DNA of 64,000 bases from Streptomyces poonensis (GTDB lineage: Bacteria > Actinomycetota > Actinomycetes > Streptomycetales > Streptomycetaceae). The DNA is taken from positions 124,001 through 188,000 of the forward strand of contig NZ_BMVW01000009.1 of the NCBI RefSeq assembly GCF_014650915.1, read 5' to 3'. Position numbers and translations under genes: made by a program. Below are positions 25,233 through 33,644 of this stretch, piece after piece. Under the pieces are notes generated by a model. It did no database searches. It was not told the DNA's origin and saw only the letters and a list, made by a program, of their open reading frames with translations. The stretch's first letter is position 1. Each line of letters opens with the position of its first letter.

Positions 25233-27494
25233 ATGACGGCAACGATGGCAGTTGAACCCCGGGCGACGACCGAGGCATGGCGAGGCTTCGCCGGTTCGCA
25301 CTGGCGGGACCGGGTCGACGTACGCGACTTCATCCAGGCCAACTACACGCCGTACGAGGGCGACTCCTCGTTCCTGGCCGGGCCGACCGAGCGCACGCTG
25401 GCAGTCTGGGGCAAGGTCGCTCGTCTGTTCCCCGAGGAACGGCGTAAGGGAATCCTGGACGTCGACCCGGGCACCCCCTCCACCATCACCTCGCACCGGC
25501 CGGGCTTCATCGACCGCGACCGCGAGCTGATCGTCGGCCTGCAGACCGACGCCCCGCTCAGGCGCGCGATCATGCCCAACGGCGGGCTGCGGATGGTGGA
25601 GAACGGGCTGAAGGCGTACGGCTACAAGGCCGACCCCTTCGTCACGCGCGTCTTCGGCACCTACCGCAAGACCCACAACGACGGCGTCTTCGACGCCTAC
25701 ACCCCCCAGATGCGTGCCGCCCGCAAGGCCGGAATCATCACCGGGCTGCCGGACGCCTACGGCCGTGGCCGGATCATCGGCGACTACCGGCGTGTCGCCC
25801 TGTACGGCACCGACCGGCTGATCGCGGCCAAGCGCGCCGAGCGGGCCCTGCTGGACGCACGGCCCTCCACCCCGGACGTCATCCGCGATCGTGAGGAACT
25901 GGCCGAGCAGATCAGGGCACTGGGCGAACTGGCGCAGATGGCCGCCTCCTACGGCTGCGACGTCACCCGCCCCGCCACCACCGCGCACGAGGCCGTGCAG
26001 TGGCTGTACCTCGGCTTCCTGGCGGCGGTGAAGGAGCAGAACGGCGCCGCGATGTCCCTCGGCCGCACCTCCACCTTCCTGGACGTCTACCTCCAGCGCG
26101 ACCTGGACGAAGGCCGCATCGACGAGCCCCGCGCGCAGGAGCTGGTCGACGACTTCGTCATCAAGCTGCGGATCGTACGGTTCCTGCGCACACCCGAGTA
26201 CGACGCCCTCTTCTCCGGCGACCCGACCTGGGTGACGGAGTCCATCGGCGGTATCGGCAGGGACGGACGCCCGCTGGTCACCCGCACCTCCTTCCGCTTC
26301 CTGCAGACCCTGTACAACCTCGGACCGGCCCCCGAGCCGAACCTGACCGTGCTGTGGTCGCCCCGGCTGCCCGAGGGCTTCAAGCGGTTCTGCGCGCAGG
26401 TCTCCATCGACACCAGCGCCATCCAGTACGAGTCCGACGACCTCATGCGCCCGCGTACCGGCGACGACACCGCGATCGCCTGCTGCGTCTCCGCCATGGC
26501 GGTGGGCAAGCAGATGCAGTTCTTCGGTGCCCGGGTCAACCTGGCCAAGGCGCTGCTGTACGCGGTCAACGGCGGCCGGGACGAGATGACCGGCGAGCAG
26601 ATCGCACCCGCGGTGCCTGCGCTGACCGGGGAGTACCTGGACTACGAGGAGCTGTCGGCGGCGTACGACCGCATGCTGGAGTGGCTGGCGGAGACGTACG
26701 TCGACGCGCTCAACGTGATCCACTACATGCACGACAAGTACGCCTACGAGCGCATCGAGATGGCCCTGCACGACTACCCCGTGCACCGCTTCATGGCGTG
26801 CGGCATCGCCGGCCTCTCGGTGGCGGCCGACAGTCTCTCGGCCGTCAAGCACGCGCGGGTGAAGGTGCTGCGCGACGACACCGGGCTGGCCGTGGACTAC
26901 GAGGTCGAGGGCGAGTTCCCGGCGTACGGCAACAACGACGACCGCGCCGACGCCCTCGCCGCCGGCCTGGTGGAGTCGTTCATGGCCAAGGTGCGCAAGC
27001 ACCCCACCTACCGGGACGCCGAACACACCCAGTCGGTGCTGACCATCACCTCCAACGTCGTCTACGGCAAGCACACCGGCAACACCCCGGACGGCCGACG
27101 GGCCGGACAGCCCTTCGCACCGGGCGCCAACCCGATGAACGGCCGGGACCGGCACGGGGTCGCCGCCTCGGCGCTCTCGGTGGCCAAGCTGCCGTACGAG
27201 CAGGCCCGTGACGGCATCTCCCTGACCACCACGATCACGCCCGAAGGACTGGGGCACGACCCGGCCGAGCGGGCGGGCCATCTGGCCGGCATCCTCGACG
27301 CGTACATGGCCTCCGGCGGCTTCCACATGAACGTGAATGTCCTGGACCGGGCGACGCTCGAGGACGCGATGGAACACCCGGAGAAGTATCCGGAGCTGAC
27401 CGTCCGGGTCTCCGGGTACGCCGTCAACTTCGTCCGCCTGACCCGTGAGCAGCAGCTCGACGTGATCAGCCGCACCTTCCACGGATCGCTGTGA
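25233..27494 (+). CDS. pflB: Pyruvate formate-lyase
   Basis: A 753-residue glycyl-radical enzyme splitting pyruvate plus CoA into acetyl-CoA and formate without oxygen. The catalytic Cys417-Cys418 pair lies in AIACCVSAMAVG. The radical glycine is Gly728 in the C-terminal RVSGYAVNF. Active-site arginine regions such as GRTSTFLDVY and the GNNDDRADALA loop are present, and the length is typical of PflB. ATG 25233 sits behind GAGGGAGAG. The GTG of the activase overlaps its stop, forming an operon. The radical form is destroyed by oxygen, so the gene implies real anaerobic metabolism in this lineage. The box upstream fits hypoxic induction. Confidence 0.96.
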   Translation: MTATMAVEPRATTEAWRGFAGSHWRDRVDVRDFIQANYTPYEGDSSFLAGPTERTLAVWGKVARLFPEERRKGILDVDPGTPSTITSHRPGFIDRDRELIVGLQTDAPLRRAIMPNGGLRMVENGLKAYGYKADPFVTRVFGTYRKTHNDGVFDAYTPQMRAARKAGIITGLPDAYGRGRIIGDYRRVALYGTDRLIAAKRAERALLDARPSTPDVIRDREELAEQIRALGELAQMAASYGCDVTRPATTAHEAVQWLYLGFLAAVKEQNGAAMSLGRTSTFLDVYLQRDLDEGRIDEPRAQELVDDFVIKLRIVRFLRTPEYDALFSGDPTWVTESIGGIGRDGRPLVTRTSFRFLQTLYNLGPAPEPNLTVLWSPRLPEGFKRFCAQVSIDTSAIQYESDDLMRPRTGDDTAIACCVSAMAVGKQMQFFGARVNLAKALLYAVNGGRDEMTGEQIAPAVPALTGEYLDYEELSAAYDRMLEWLAETYVDALNVIHYMHDKYAYERIEMALHDYPVHRFMACGIAGLSVAADSLSAVKHARVKVLRDDTGLAVDYEVEGEFPAYGNNDDRADALAAGLVESFMAKVRKHPTYRDAEHTQSVLTITSNVVYGKHTGNTPDGRRAGQPFAPGANPMNGRDRHGVAASALSVAKLPYEQARDGISLTTTITPEGLGHDPAERAGHLAGILDAYMASGGFHMNVNVLDRATLEDAMEHPEKYPELTVRVSGYAVNFVRLTREQQLDVISRTFHGSL

Positions 27495-28237
27495 GCACCG
27501 TCCTCGAGCCGGTGACGGGCCGGATCCACTCCTGGGACCTGTCCACGGGAGTGGACGGTCCCGGGACCCGGTTCGTGCTCTTCGTCAGCGGCTGCCCGCT
27601 GCGCTGCCTGTACTGCGCCAATCCGGACACCTGGCACATGCGCGACGGCAAGCGGGCCACCGTCGACGAGGTGATGGCCGAGATCGAGAAGTACCGGGCC
27701 TTCCTCACCACCGCCGGCGGGGGAGTGACGCTCACCGGTGGTGAGGCCCTGCTGCAGCCCGCCTTCACGGCCGGCATCTTCCGCCGTTGCAAGGAACTCG
27801 GTCTGCACACGGCCCTCGACACCTCCGGCTTCCTCGGCGCCCGCGCCACCGACGGACTCCTCGCCGACACCGACCTGGTGCTGCTGGACATCAAGTCCTT
27901 CGACGTCACCACCTACCGGAAACTGACCGGAGGCGACCTCTCCCCGACCCTGAACTTCGCCACCCGCCTGGACCGGCTCGGCGTCCCGGTATGGATCCGG
28001 TACGTCCTCGTGCCCGGCTGGACCGACGACCCCGCGGCCGTCGACGGGCTCGGCACCTTCCTCTCCGGGCTCGGCAACGTCGACCGAGTGGACGTCCTGC
28101 CCTTCCACAAGCTCGGCGCCCACAAGTACGACGCGCTGAGGATTCCCTTCCCCCTGCGTGACACACCCACCCCGGGCCCGGACCTGACCGAGCGGGTACG
28201 TGAGCAGTTCCGGGCACACGGCCTGCGGGCCCTCTGA
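27491..28237 (+). CDS. pflA: Pyruvate formate-lyase activating enzyme (radical SAM)
   Basis: A 248-residue radical-SAM enzyme that abstracts hydrogen from the glycine of PflB. The [4Fe-4S] motif CPLRCLYC is at about residues 34-41, followed by GGGVTLTGGEALLQP (SAM-binding GGE) and LLDIKSF. GTG 27491 overlaps the pflB stop (TGTGA), implying translational coupling. The length is normal for PflA. A broken copy of its C-terminal half lies near 47.1 kb. Confidence 0.95.
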   Translation: MSTVLEPVTGRIHSWDLSTGVDGPGTRFVLFVSGCPLRCLYCANPDTWHMRDGKRATVDEVMAEIEKYRAFLTTAGGGVTLTGGEALLQPAFTAGIFRRCKELGLHTALDTSGFLGARATDGLLADTDLVLLDIKSFDVTTYRKLTGGDLSPTLNFATRLDRLGVPVWIRYVLVPGWTDDPAAVDGLGTFLSGLGNVDRVDVLPFHKLGAHKYDALRIPFPLRDTPTPGPDLTERVREQFRAHGLRAL

Positions 28238-28744
28238 ACGAGGACCCCCTTACGGCGAGAGCGAAGTGCACAAGGCCGAAGAGCGACAGTGACAGTGCAG
28301 TGCCCCGGCGTACGGGAGGGCCCATAGGACATCGCTTTTCGTGCGAGCGACGGGCAGTACCGGGGCGTTGACCCTCTTCAGGTACGGGGCACGGTTGGTC
28401 CCCGGAAGGCAGCAGTGGGGACGGCGGTGATCGGCATTCCAGAGCACCAGCCAGTGACCGTGGAATCACCGGCCTGCCCCGTAGGGAGGCGGGCCGCCTC
28501 ACCGCCGCGGTGCTCGGAGCTCCGGTCGGCCGTCTCCCGCGGAGGACGCCGGCTCCCGCCCTCGCCCTGTCGGCCGAGTCTCCGAGCGCTGTGCCACGCC
28601 CACCGTGCGGCACCGGCACGGTCACCGTGATCGGTGCGGGACCGACGGCCTCGGTACTGTCAGGGCGAGCCGCTCTCCTGCGCCGCCGCCACAAGGACGA
28701 GGGGGTGGATCGGCCGCGGGCGAGCAGGCGTCGGACCCCGCCAT
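28238..28744. other. Gap after pflA, no gene recognised
   Basis: About 500 bp without a recognisable gene or convincing terminator hairpin. It is followed by a degraded USP. Confidence 0.35.
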
Positions 28745-29047
28745 CATCAAGGCCGAGCTGCGGAATGCGCCGTTGGCGGCGCTGTGCGCCTGGATCACAT
28801 GCAACGCGCCGATGCCCGGACTGCGGGACGCGTCGACGCCGTACGCGAACCCGCCGGGGAGGACCGCCTGCTGACCGAGGCGCTCGCCGACCGCCAGGGG
28901 TGGTAGTCGGGTGTGGTGCTGGAGCACAGGGTGGTGCATGGCGGGACGCGGGAGGCGCCGATCGAGGCGAGCCGGTCCACTCAACTCGTGGTGGCCGGTG
29001 CCCGGGGCGGAGGTGGCTTCGCCGGGCTGCCGCTCGGCTCGGTCAGG
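28745..29047 (+). pseudogene. Universal stress protein, frameshifted second-domain remnant
   Basis: Pieces of a USP domain appear in changing frames: NAPLAALCAWITCNAP (28763 on), then LLTEALADRQGW, a stop, then VVHGGTREAPIEASRSTQLVVAGARGGGGFAGLPLGSV up to 29048. The order matches the second half of a tandem USP, with the VVAGARG-GGFAG-LGSV nucleotide motif. At least two frame changes or stops break it. It ends against the antiporter gene on the opposite strand. Confidence 0.75.
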
Positions 29048-30307
29048 TCAGTCAGGTCCTGCCGGACCGCGCCCACCGCCCGGTCGCGCCGGCGCGGGGA
29101 GCGGAAGCGCATCACTGACGGGGTCCGGTACGAGATCCGCGGCCCTGTTCCGCCGTGCGGGCGGGCGGGGGGCCGCCGGCCGGGTGGGCGCGAAGCGGGC
29201 GAGGACGGGACCGCAGACGGCGAGCAGCATCACGTAGGTGGTGACCAGGGCTGCCAGGTGGCCCTGCGCGGGGGCGGCCAGCCCGATGATGACGACGGAG
29301 AATTCGCCGCGGGCGATGAGCGCGGTTCCGGCTCGCAGCCGGCCGCGGCTGCCCGCGCCCTCGCGCCCGGCGGCATACCATCCGGAGGCCACCTTGGTGG
29401 CGGCCGTGACCACGGCCAGCGCCGTCGCGGCGGGCAGCATCGGCAGCAGGTCAGCCGGATCGACGGACAGGCCGAGCGCCAGGAAGAACACCGCGGCGAA
29501 CAGGTCGCGCAACGGGCTCAGCACGGTCCGGGCCCGGTCGGCGGAGGCCCCGGTCAGGGCGAGGCCGATCAGGAAGGCACCGACGGCGGCCGAGACGTGG
29601 ATCATCTCGGCCAGGGCGGCCACGATCAGGGTGATGCCGAGAACGCGGAGCAGTACCTGCTCGGGGTCGGGGTGGGACAGGACCCGGCCGACATGATGGC
29701 CCCAGCGCCAGGACACGGCTATGGCCGCGGCGACGGCCGTCATGGCGGCCGCGACGGCGAGCAGCGCCTGCCACCAGGTGCCTCCGGAGGCGACGACGGC
29801 GAGCAGCGGCAGGTAGGCGGCCATCACGAAGTCCTCCACCACCAGGACGGACAGCACCGCGGGGGTCTCCCGATTGCCCAGTCGGCGCAGGTCGCCGAGC
29901 AGGCGGGCGACGATGCCGGAGGAGGAGACGTACGTGGCGCCCGCGAGCGCCAGAATGCCGCCGGAGTCCAGGCCGAGCAGCCAGCCGGCCACGGCGCCGG
30001 GAGTGGCGTTGAGGACGAGGTCGACGGCGGCGGAGGAACGGTGGCGGCGGAGGCTGACGGTGAACTCCTGGACGGTGAAGTCCAGGCCGAGGACCAGGAG
30101 CAGCAGGACCACACCGATGGCGGCGCCCGTGTCGACGAAGTCCCGGGCGGCCGGAACCGGGGCGAGCCCGCCGTCGCCCAGGGCCAGTCCGGCCACCAGG
30201 TACAGCGGCACGGGCGAGAGGGAGAAGCGCCGTGCGACCGTGCCGAGCAGGCTCAGCGCGGCCAGGATGACGCCCAGCTCCAGCAGCAGGGCGATGGGCG
30301 TGTGCAC
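29048..30307 (-). CDS. CPA2-type cation/H+ antiporter (KhtU-like)
   Basis: A 419-residue membrane protein of the KefB/KhtU family, exchanging K+ or Na+ for H+ across the cytoplasmic membrane. About 12 hydrophobic segments are visible, starting LLLELGVILAALSLLGTVARR. It has GLDFTVQEF near residue 75, the helix-break region VSSSGIVARLL, VLVVEDFVMAAYLPLL with the conserved Glu-Asp, and RGEFSVVIIGL. There is no C-terminal TrkA-N domain; the tail after about residue 370 is Pro/Arg-rich. The GTG at 30307 starts 3 bp after the stop of the KhtT-like gene, so both form one operon. A broken N-terminal copy lies at 12555-12670. Confidence 0.88.
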   Translation of the reverse strand: MHTPIALLLELGVILAALSLLGTVARRFSLSPVPLYLVAGLALGDGGLAPVPAARDFVDTGAAIGVVLLLLVLGLDFTVQEFTVSLRRHRSSAAVDLVLNATPGAVAGWLLGLDSGGILALAGATYVSSSGIVARLLGDLRRLGNRETPAVLSVLVVEDFVMAAYLPLLAVVASGGTWWQALLAVAAAMTAVAAAIAVSWRWGHHVGRVLSHPDPEQVLLRVLGITLIVAALAEMIHVSAAVGAFLIGLALTGASADRARTVLSPLRDLFAAVFFLALGLSVDPADLLPMLPAATALAVVTAATKVASGWYAAGREGAGSRGRLRAGTALIARGEFSVVIIGLAAPAQGHLAALVTTYVMLLAVCGPVLARFAPTRPAAPRPPARRNRAADLVPDPVSDALPLPAPARPGGGRGPAGPD

Positions 30308-30310
30308 GGT

Positions 30311-30790
30311 TCAGCCCTGGACGATGCGCTCGACGCCGGCGATGCCCTCGCGGGTGCCGATCACCACCAGGATGTCTCCGGCCCGCAGTGTCCGGCCCGG
30401 TCCCGGGGAGGCGATCACGTCCTCGCCGCGGACGACGGCCACGATCGAGGCGCCGGTGCGGGTCCGGGCCCGGGTGTCTCCCAGGGGGCGGTCGGCGAAC
30501 GGGCTGCCGGGACGTATCTCGACCTGACCCGCGTTCAGGCCGGGCACCTCGCGGGTCAGGTCGGCGAACCGTTCCGCGATGCGCGGGGCGCCGAGGATCT
30601 CGGCGAGGGTGTCGGCCTCCTCGCGGGTGAGCCGGACGACCGGGTGGGCCTCGTCGGGGTCGTCACCGGGATACACCACCACTTCGAAGTCGCCCGAGCG
30701 CTGGGCGACGACCCCGATCCGGTCGCCCTCGTGGTTGACGAACTCGTACCGCAGCCCCACTCCGGGCAACAGCACCTCGTTGATGTCCAT
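30311..30790 (-). CDS. KhtT-like antiporter regulatory subunit (TrkA-C domain)
   Basis: A 159-residue cytoplasmic protein. The N-terminal half (MDINEVLLPGVGLRYEFVN) matches KhtT/AmhM-type gating subunits. The C-terminal TrkA-C (RCK-C) domain covers about residues 80-158 (LGDTRARTRTGASIVAVVRG and LRAGDILVVIGTREGI). In this family such subunits open the paired antiporter in response to nucleotides or pH. Only 3 bp separate it from the antiporter gene downstream, so the two-gene operon is clear. A DevR-like box lies 168 bp upstream. Confidence 0.88.
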   Translation of the reverse strand: MDINEVLLPGVGLRYEFVNHEGDRIGVVAQRSGDFEVVVYPGDDPDEAHPVVRLTREEADTLAEILGAPRIAERFADLTREVPGLNAGQVEIRPGSPFADRPLGDTRARTRTGASIVAVVRGEDVIASPGPGRTLRAGDILVVIGTREGIAGVERIVQG

Positions 30791-30957
30791 GTGAACTTCC
30801 CGTCGTCACGCATCCGGATGTCCCGCGCGGGGCCGTGGTCCAGGCCCGCCGTGCACAGGCCTTCGGCAGGCGTCGCGGTGTGCTCGAGCCCTCGTACCGC
30901 AGATATCGGGTCCGCGCGCTGGTGATCAGTGTCCTGAGTACCAGGGGGAACCCGACA

Positions 30958-30971
30958 GGGCCGAGTGGCCC
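30958..30971. promoter_or_regulatory. DevR/OsdR-like box upstream of the antiporter operon
   Basis: GGGCCGAGTGGCCC, 168 bp before 30790. No plus-strand gene follows, so the antiporter operon is the likely target. Confidence 0.55.
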
Positions 30972-31101
30972 CCTGGGGTGGCCCGAGGGCCCCGGGCGTA
31001 TCGGGCCGGCTGCACCGGACGCGGCGTCGCATGACGCGCGGCCACGGCGTCGACCAGCCCGCCCGAGCGCTCATCCTGCTTACCGCTCTCGAAGTGCCGC
31101 A

Positions 31102-31791
31102 TCACAGCGGGATCGACCAGCGGAGCCGCTCCGGAATGGCCCGCCCTTCGGCGCCGTTCACCGAGATGACCGTGTCCTCCTCGACGACGGTGCCGCCCAC
31201 GACGAAGCGACGCCCCCGCACTTCCACGGAGACCTCGGGCAGGTCGTCGGGGATGTGCTCGCGCCACCGGTGGAGACGGCCGCGCTCGCCGCTCCGGGAC
31301 GCGAAGACGGCCAGGACCGCTCGCCGCAGCTGCTCGGCCGGGGACTGCGGGAAGTACTCCCGGGTCTCCTGGCGGATCAGCTTCCTGTAGATATCGCCGG
31401 GCCCAGCCAGGTCGGCCGTGTCCAGGTTCAAGTCGTCCGCCGCGCCCCGGGCAGCCTCGAAGCCCGCGAAGGCGTATTCAGACATGCCGGGCAGGTGAAA
31501 CGGGCCCCGGAACGGACGGACAGCAGAAGCGGATCATCCGGCTGCCCACCCGCCGTCCGGCGGCTTTGCCCAGCACGTCGGATGACCGGAGATCTCGCGG
31601 CCAGGCCGTTCGGCTCGGCGCCGGTTCGGCGCCGGTGGCGAGAAAGGCGCGCCAGGCTTCGGCGGTGACGGTGAAGCCTGGCGGCACCGGCAGGCCCTCC
31701 GGGACATCTCGGCCAGGTCGGCGCCCTCGCCGCCGAGCAGGTCGGCCATGTCACGGCCGCCCGCGGAAAAGCCGTACACGTGACGGACCAT
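31102..31791 (-). pseudogene. ppdK: Pyruvate phosphate dikinase, internally deleted copy
   Basis: The minus strand starts MVRHVYGFSAGGRDMADLLG, as in the intact PPDK at 43073-45796 (MVRYVYDFTQGGRDLAGLLG). It continues in shifted frames through PPGFTVTAEAWRAFLATG and a fragment with IYRKLIRQETREYFPQSP and AEQLRRAVLAVFASRSGERG. After HIPDDL it jumps more than 200 codons to VEVRGRRFVVGGTVVEEDTV, the end of the phosphohistidine domain, and then stops. Several frame changes and at least three deletions remove most of the enzyme, including the catalytic histidine. Confidence 0.9.
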
Positions 31792-31904
31792 GATGGTGTG
31801 CCCTTTCGTCCTGCTTCGCCAGGGAAGGTCACGGGGCTGGGTTGCGTCCGCCGCGCGTCGTGGCCGGTCGGCGGACGACGCACGGCGGACAGGTTCGGGG
31901 CGGG

Positions 31905-32915
31905 TCACATCTCGAAGACGATGCGTGCCTTGATCCGCCCGTCGAGGACGTCGGCGATGGAGTCGTTGACGGTGTCCAGCGGCCGGGTCTCGTAGATGAC
32001 CCGGGTGCGTCCGGCGGCGTGCAGCTGGAACACCTCGTCCAGGTCCTGGCGGGTGCCGACGATGGAGCCGATGACAGAGGTGCCGTTGAGGACGGTGTCG
32101 AAGATCGGAACTTGGATGGTGCCGCCGGCGGGCAGGGCGACCATGACCAGCTTGCCGCCGCGCCGCAGACCGCCGTAGGCGGCGGCGAACGCCTGCTCGT
32201 CGACGGCCAGCGCGATCGCGGCGTGGGCGCCGCCGTGCTGCTTGAGCACTTCGGCCGGGTTCTCCTTGCGGGCGTCGATGAGGATGTCCGCGCCGAGCTC
32301 GCGGGCGAGTTCCAGCTTGTCGTCGGTGACGTCGATGGCGGCGACGGTGGCGCCGGCGATCTTGGCGTACTGCACGGCGAGGTGGCCGAGGCCGCCGACA
32401 CCGGAGATCGCCACCAGCTGGGTCGGGCGGACTCCGGCGACCTTCAGGGCCTTGTACGTGGTCACGCCTGCGCAGGTCAGCGGGGCGGCGTCGCGCGGGT
32501 CGATGCCGTCGGGGACCGGAGCGGCGAAGTCGGCGGGGGCGAGCATCTTCTCGGCGTAGCCGCCGTCCACGCTGTAGCCGGTGTTGTGCTGCTGCTCGCA
32601 CAGGGTCTCCCAGCCGGACAGGCAGTGCTCGCACCGCCCGCAGGCCCAGCCCAGCCAGGGCACGGCCACCCGCTGTCCGACCTCCAGGTGGGTGACCCCC
32701 TCGCCGAGCGCCTCGACGATGCCGACGCCCTCGTGGCCGGGGACGAAGGGCGGGGTGGGCTTGACGGGCCAGTCGCCGTGCGCGGCGTGGATGTCGGTGT
32801 GGCACAGCCCGGACGCCTCCAGGCGGATGCGGACCTGGCCGGGGCCGGGCTCCGGGTCCGGGCGGTCCTCGATCACCAGCGGCTCGCCGAAGGACCGGAC
32901 GACTGCTGCCTTCAT
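31905..32915 (-). CDS. adhP: Zinc-dependent alcohol dehydrogenase (AdhP-like, copy 1)
   Basis: A 336-residue medium-chain dehydrogenase reducing acetaldehyde to ethanol with NADH, or the reverse. Catalytic zinc ligands appear in GLCHTDIHAAHGDW and VPGHEGVGIVE. The four structural-zinc cysteines are in CGRCEHCLSGWETLC, and the Rossmann motif is ISGVGGLGHLAVQYAK. ATG 32915 follows GAGGAG. It is about 85 percent similar by eye to the copy at 49579-50601. A broken third copy is at 54005-54507. It could work with AdhE or replace its second step. Confidence 0.93.
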   Translation of the reverse strand: MKAAVVRSFGEPLVIEDRPDPEPGPGQVRIRLEASGLCHTDIHAAHGDWPVKPTPPFVPGHEGVGIVEALGEGVTHLEVGQRVAVPWLGWACGRCEHCLSGWETLCEQQHNTGYSVDGGYAEKMLAPADFAAPVPDGIDPRDAAPLTCAGVTTYKALKVAGVRPTQLVAISGVGGLGHLAVQYAKIAGATVAAIDVTDDKLELARELGADILIDARKENPAEVLKQHGGAHAAIALAVDEQAFAAAYGGLRRGGKLVMVALPAGGTIQVPIFDTVLNGTSVIGSIVGTRQDLDEVFQLHAAGRTRVIYETRPLDTVNDSIADVLDGRIKARIVFEM

Positions 32916-33033
32916 TTGATGCTCCTCTTGGTCGGTGCGATTCCAGGGTCGAACCGACCGCCCTGCGACGGCAGGTACTGGACGTCCCCATCGGTGGGGC
33001 CACCCGGCCTCGCCCCGAGCGGCATCCGGCCCC

Positions 33034-33200
33034 TCAGCCCTGAGGCACGACGGCGACCTGGGCGGCGGTGCGGTGCAGCACGGCGTGGTGGGCCACCGGC
33101 CCGATGCGCATACCGAGCGCCGGGCGGTGCACGCGGCGACCGACCACCACGAGTCCGGCGTGGGCGGCGCCGCGCGGTACGACTCCGGACGGACGGGCGA
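33034..33200 (-). pseudogene. Universal stress protein, C-terminal remnant
   Basis: The minus strand encodes HAGLVVVGRRVHRPALGMR, then IGPVAHHAVLHRTAAQVAVVPQG and a stop, the exact C-terminal pattern of the tandem USPs in this window. Nothing of the upstream 230 residues remains; a regulator fragment follows on the other strand. Confidence 0.85.
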
Positions 33201-33237
33201 GTTCGACCGTGTGGGCGACCGGGACCTGCGGGTGCTG

Positions 33238-33498
33238 ATGGCCCGCCTGCGCCAGAACCAGGAGCCGGAGCCCGAGCCGGACGCCCTGCCGGGGCTCACC
33301 GCCCGGAAGCAGGAGATCCTGGCCCTGATCGGCGAGGACATGACCAACCGTCAGATCGGCCGGCGGCGCCACCTCGCCGGGAAGACCGTCAAGAACCACA
33401 TCTCCCGCCTGCTCGCCGAGCTCGGCGTCGAGCGGCGCATCCAGGCCGCGGTCATCGCCACGCAGACCCAGGACCGGCCGCGGCACGAAGCACAGTGA
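33238..33498 (+). pseudogene. DevR-like response regulator, HTH-only remnant
   Basis: An 86-codon frame from ATG 33238 keeps the linker and LuxR-type helix-turn-helix of a DevR-like regulator: LPGLTARKQEILALIGEDMT, then NRQIGRRRHLAGKTVKNHI and SRLLAELGVERRIQAAVIA. It matches the C-terminal 85 residues of the intact regulator at 54769-55461 closely. The receiver domain is absent. The frame is uninterrupted, so a small free DNA-binding domain could still be made, although I see no good ribosome binding site. Confidence 0.8.
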
Positions 33499-33527
33499 GC
33501 CTCCACAGGCAGCCCGAGCCCGCAGGG

Positions 33528-33541
33528 GGGCCGAACGTCCC
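33528..33541. promoter_or_regulatory. DevR/OsdR-like box upstream of gap
   Basis: GGGCCGAACGTCCC, 103 bp before ATG 33645. Confidence 0.65.
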
Positions 33542-33644
33542 TCAGTCCACCCCCGTGCGACCCAAGCCGGAACCCCTCCCCGGTCAGCAGGCTGGCGGCG
33601 CACCCGGACACCGCCGGGCAGCGCTGATCGGGAGGACGACGGAC

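Noticed and set aside
25062..27482. Long minus-strand frame opposite pflB
   Set aside because: Shadow of PflB; the plus strand has catalytic motifs and a proper start.
32996..33009. GGGGCCACCCGGCC as the box for AdhP copy 1
   Set aside because: The right half is shifted by one base relative to the consensus; too weak to call, so no box is claimed for this gene.
31842..33640. Upstream extension of the gap frame on the plus strand
   Set aside because: It overlaps the minus-strand AdhP and remnants; GAPDH similarity and the ribosome binding site place the start at 33645.
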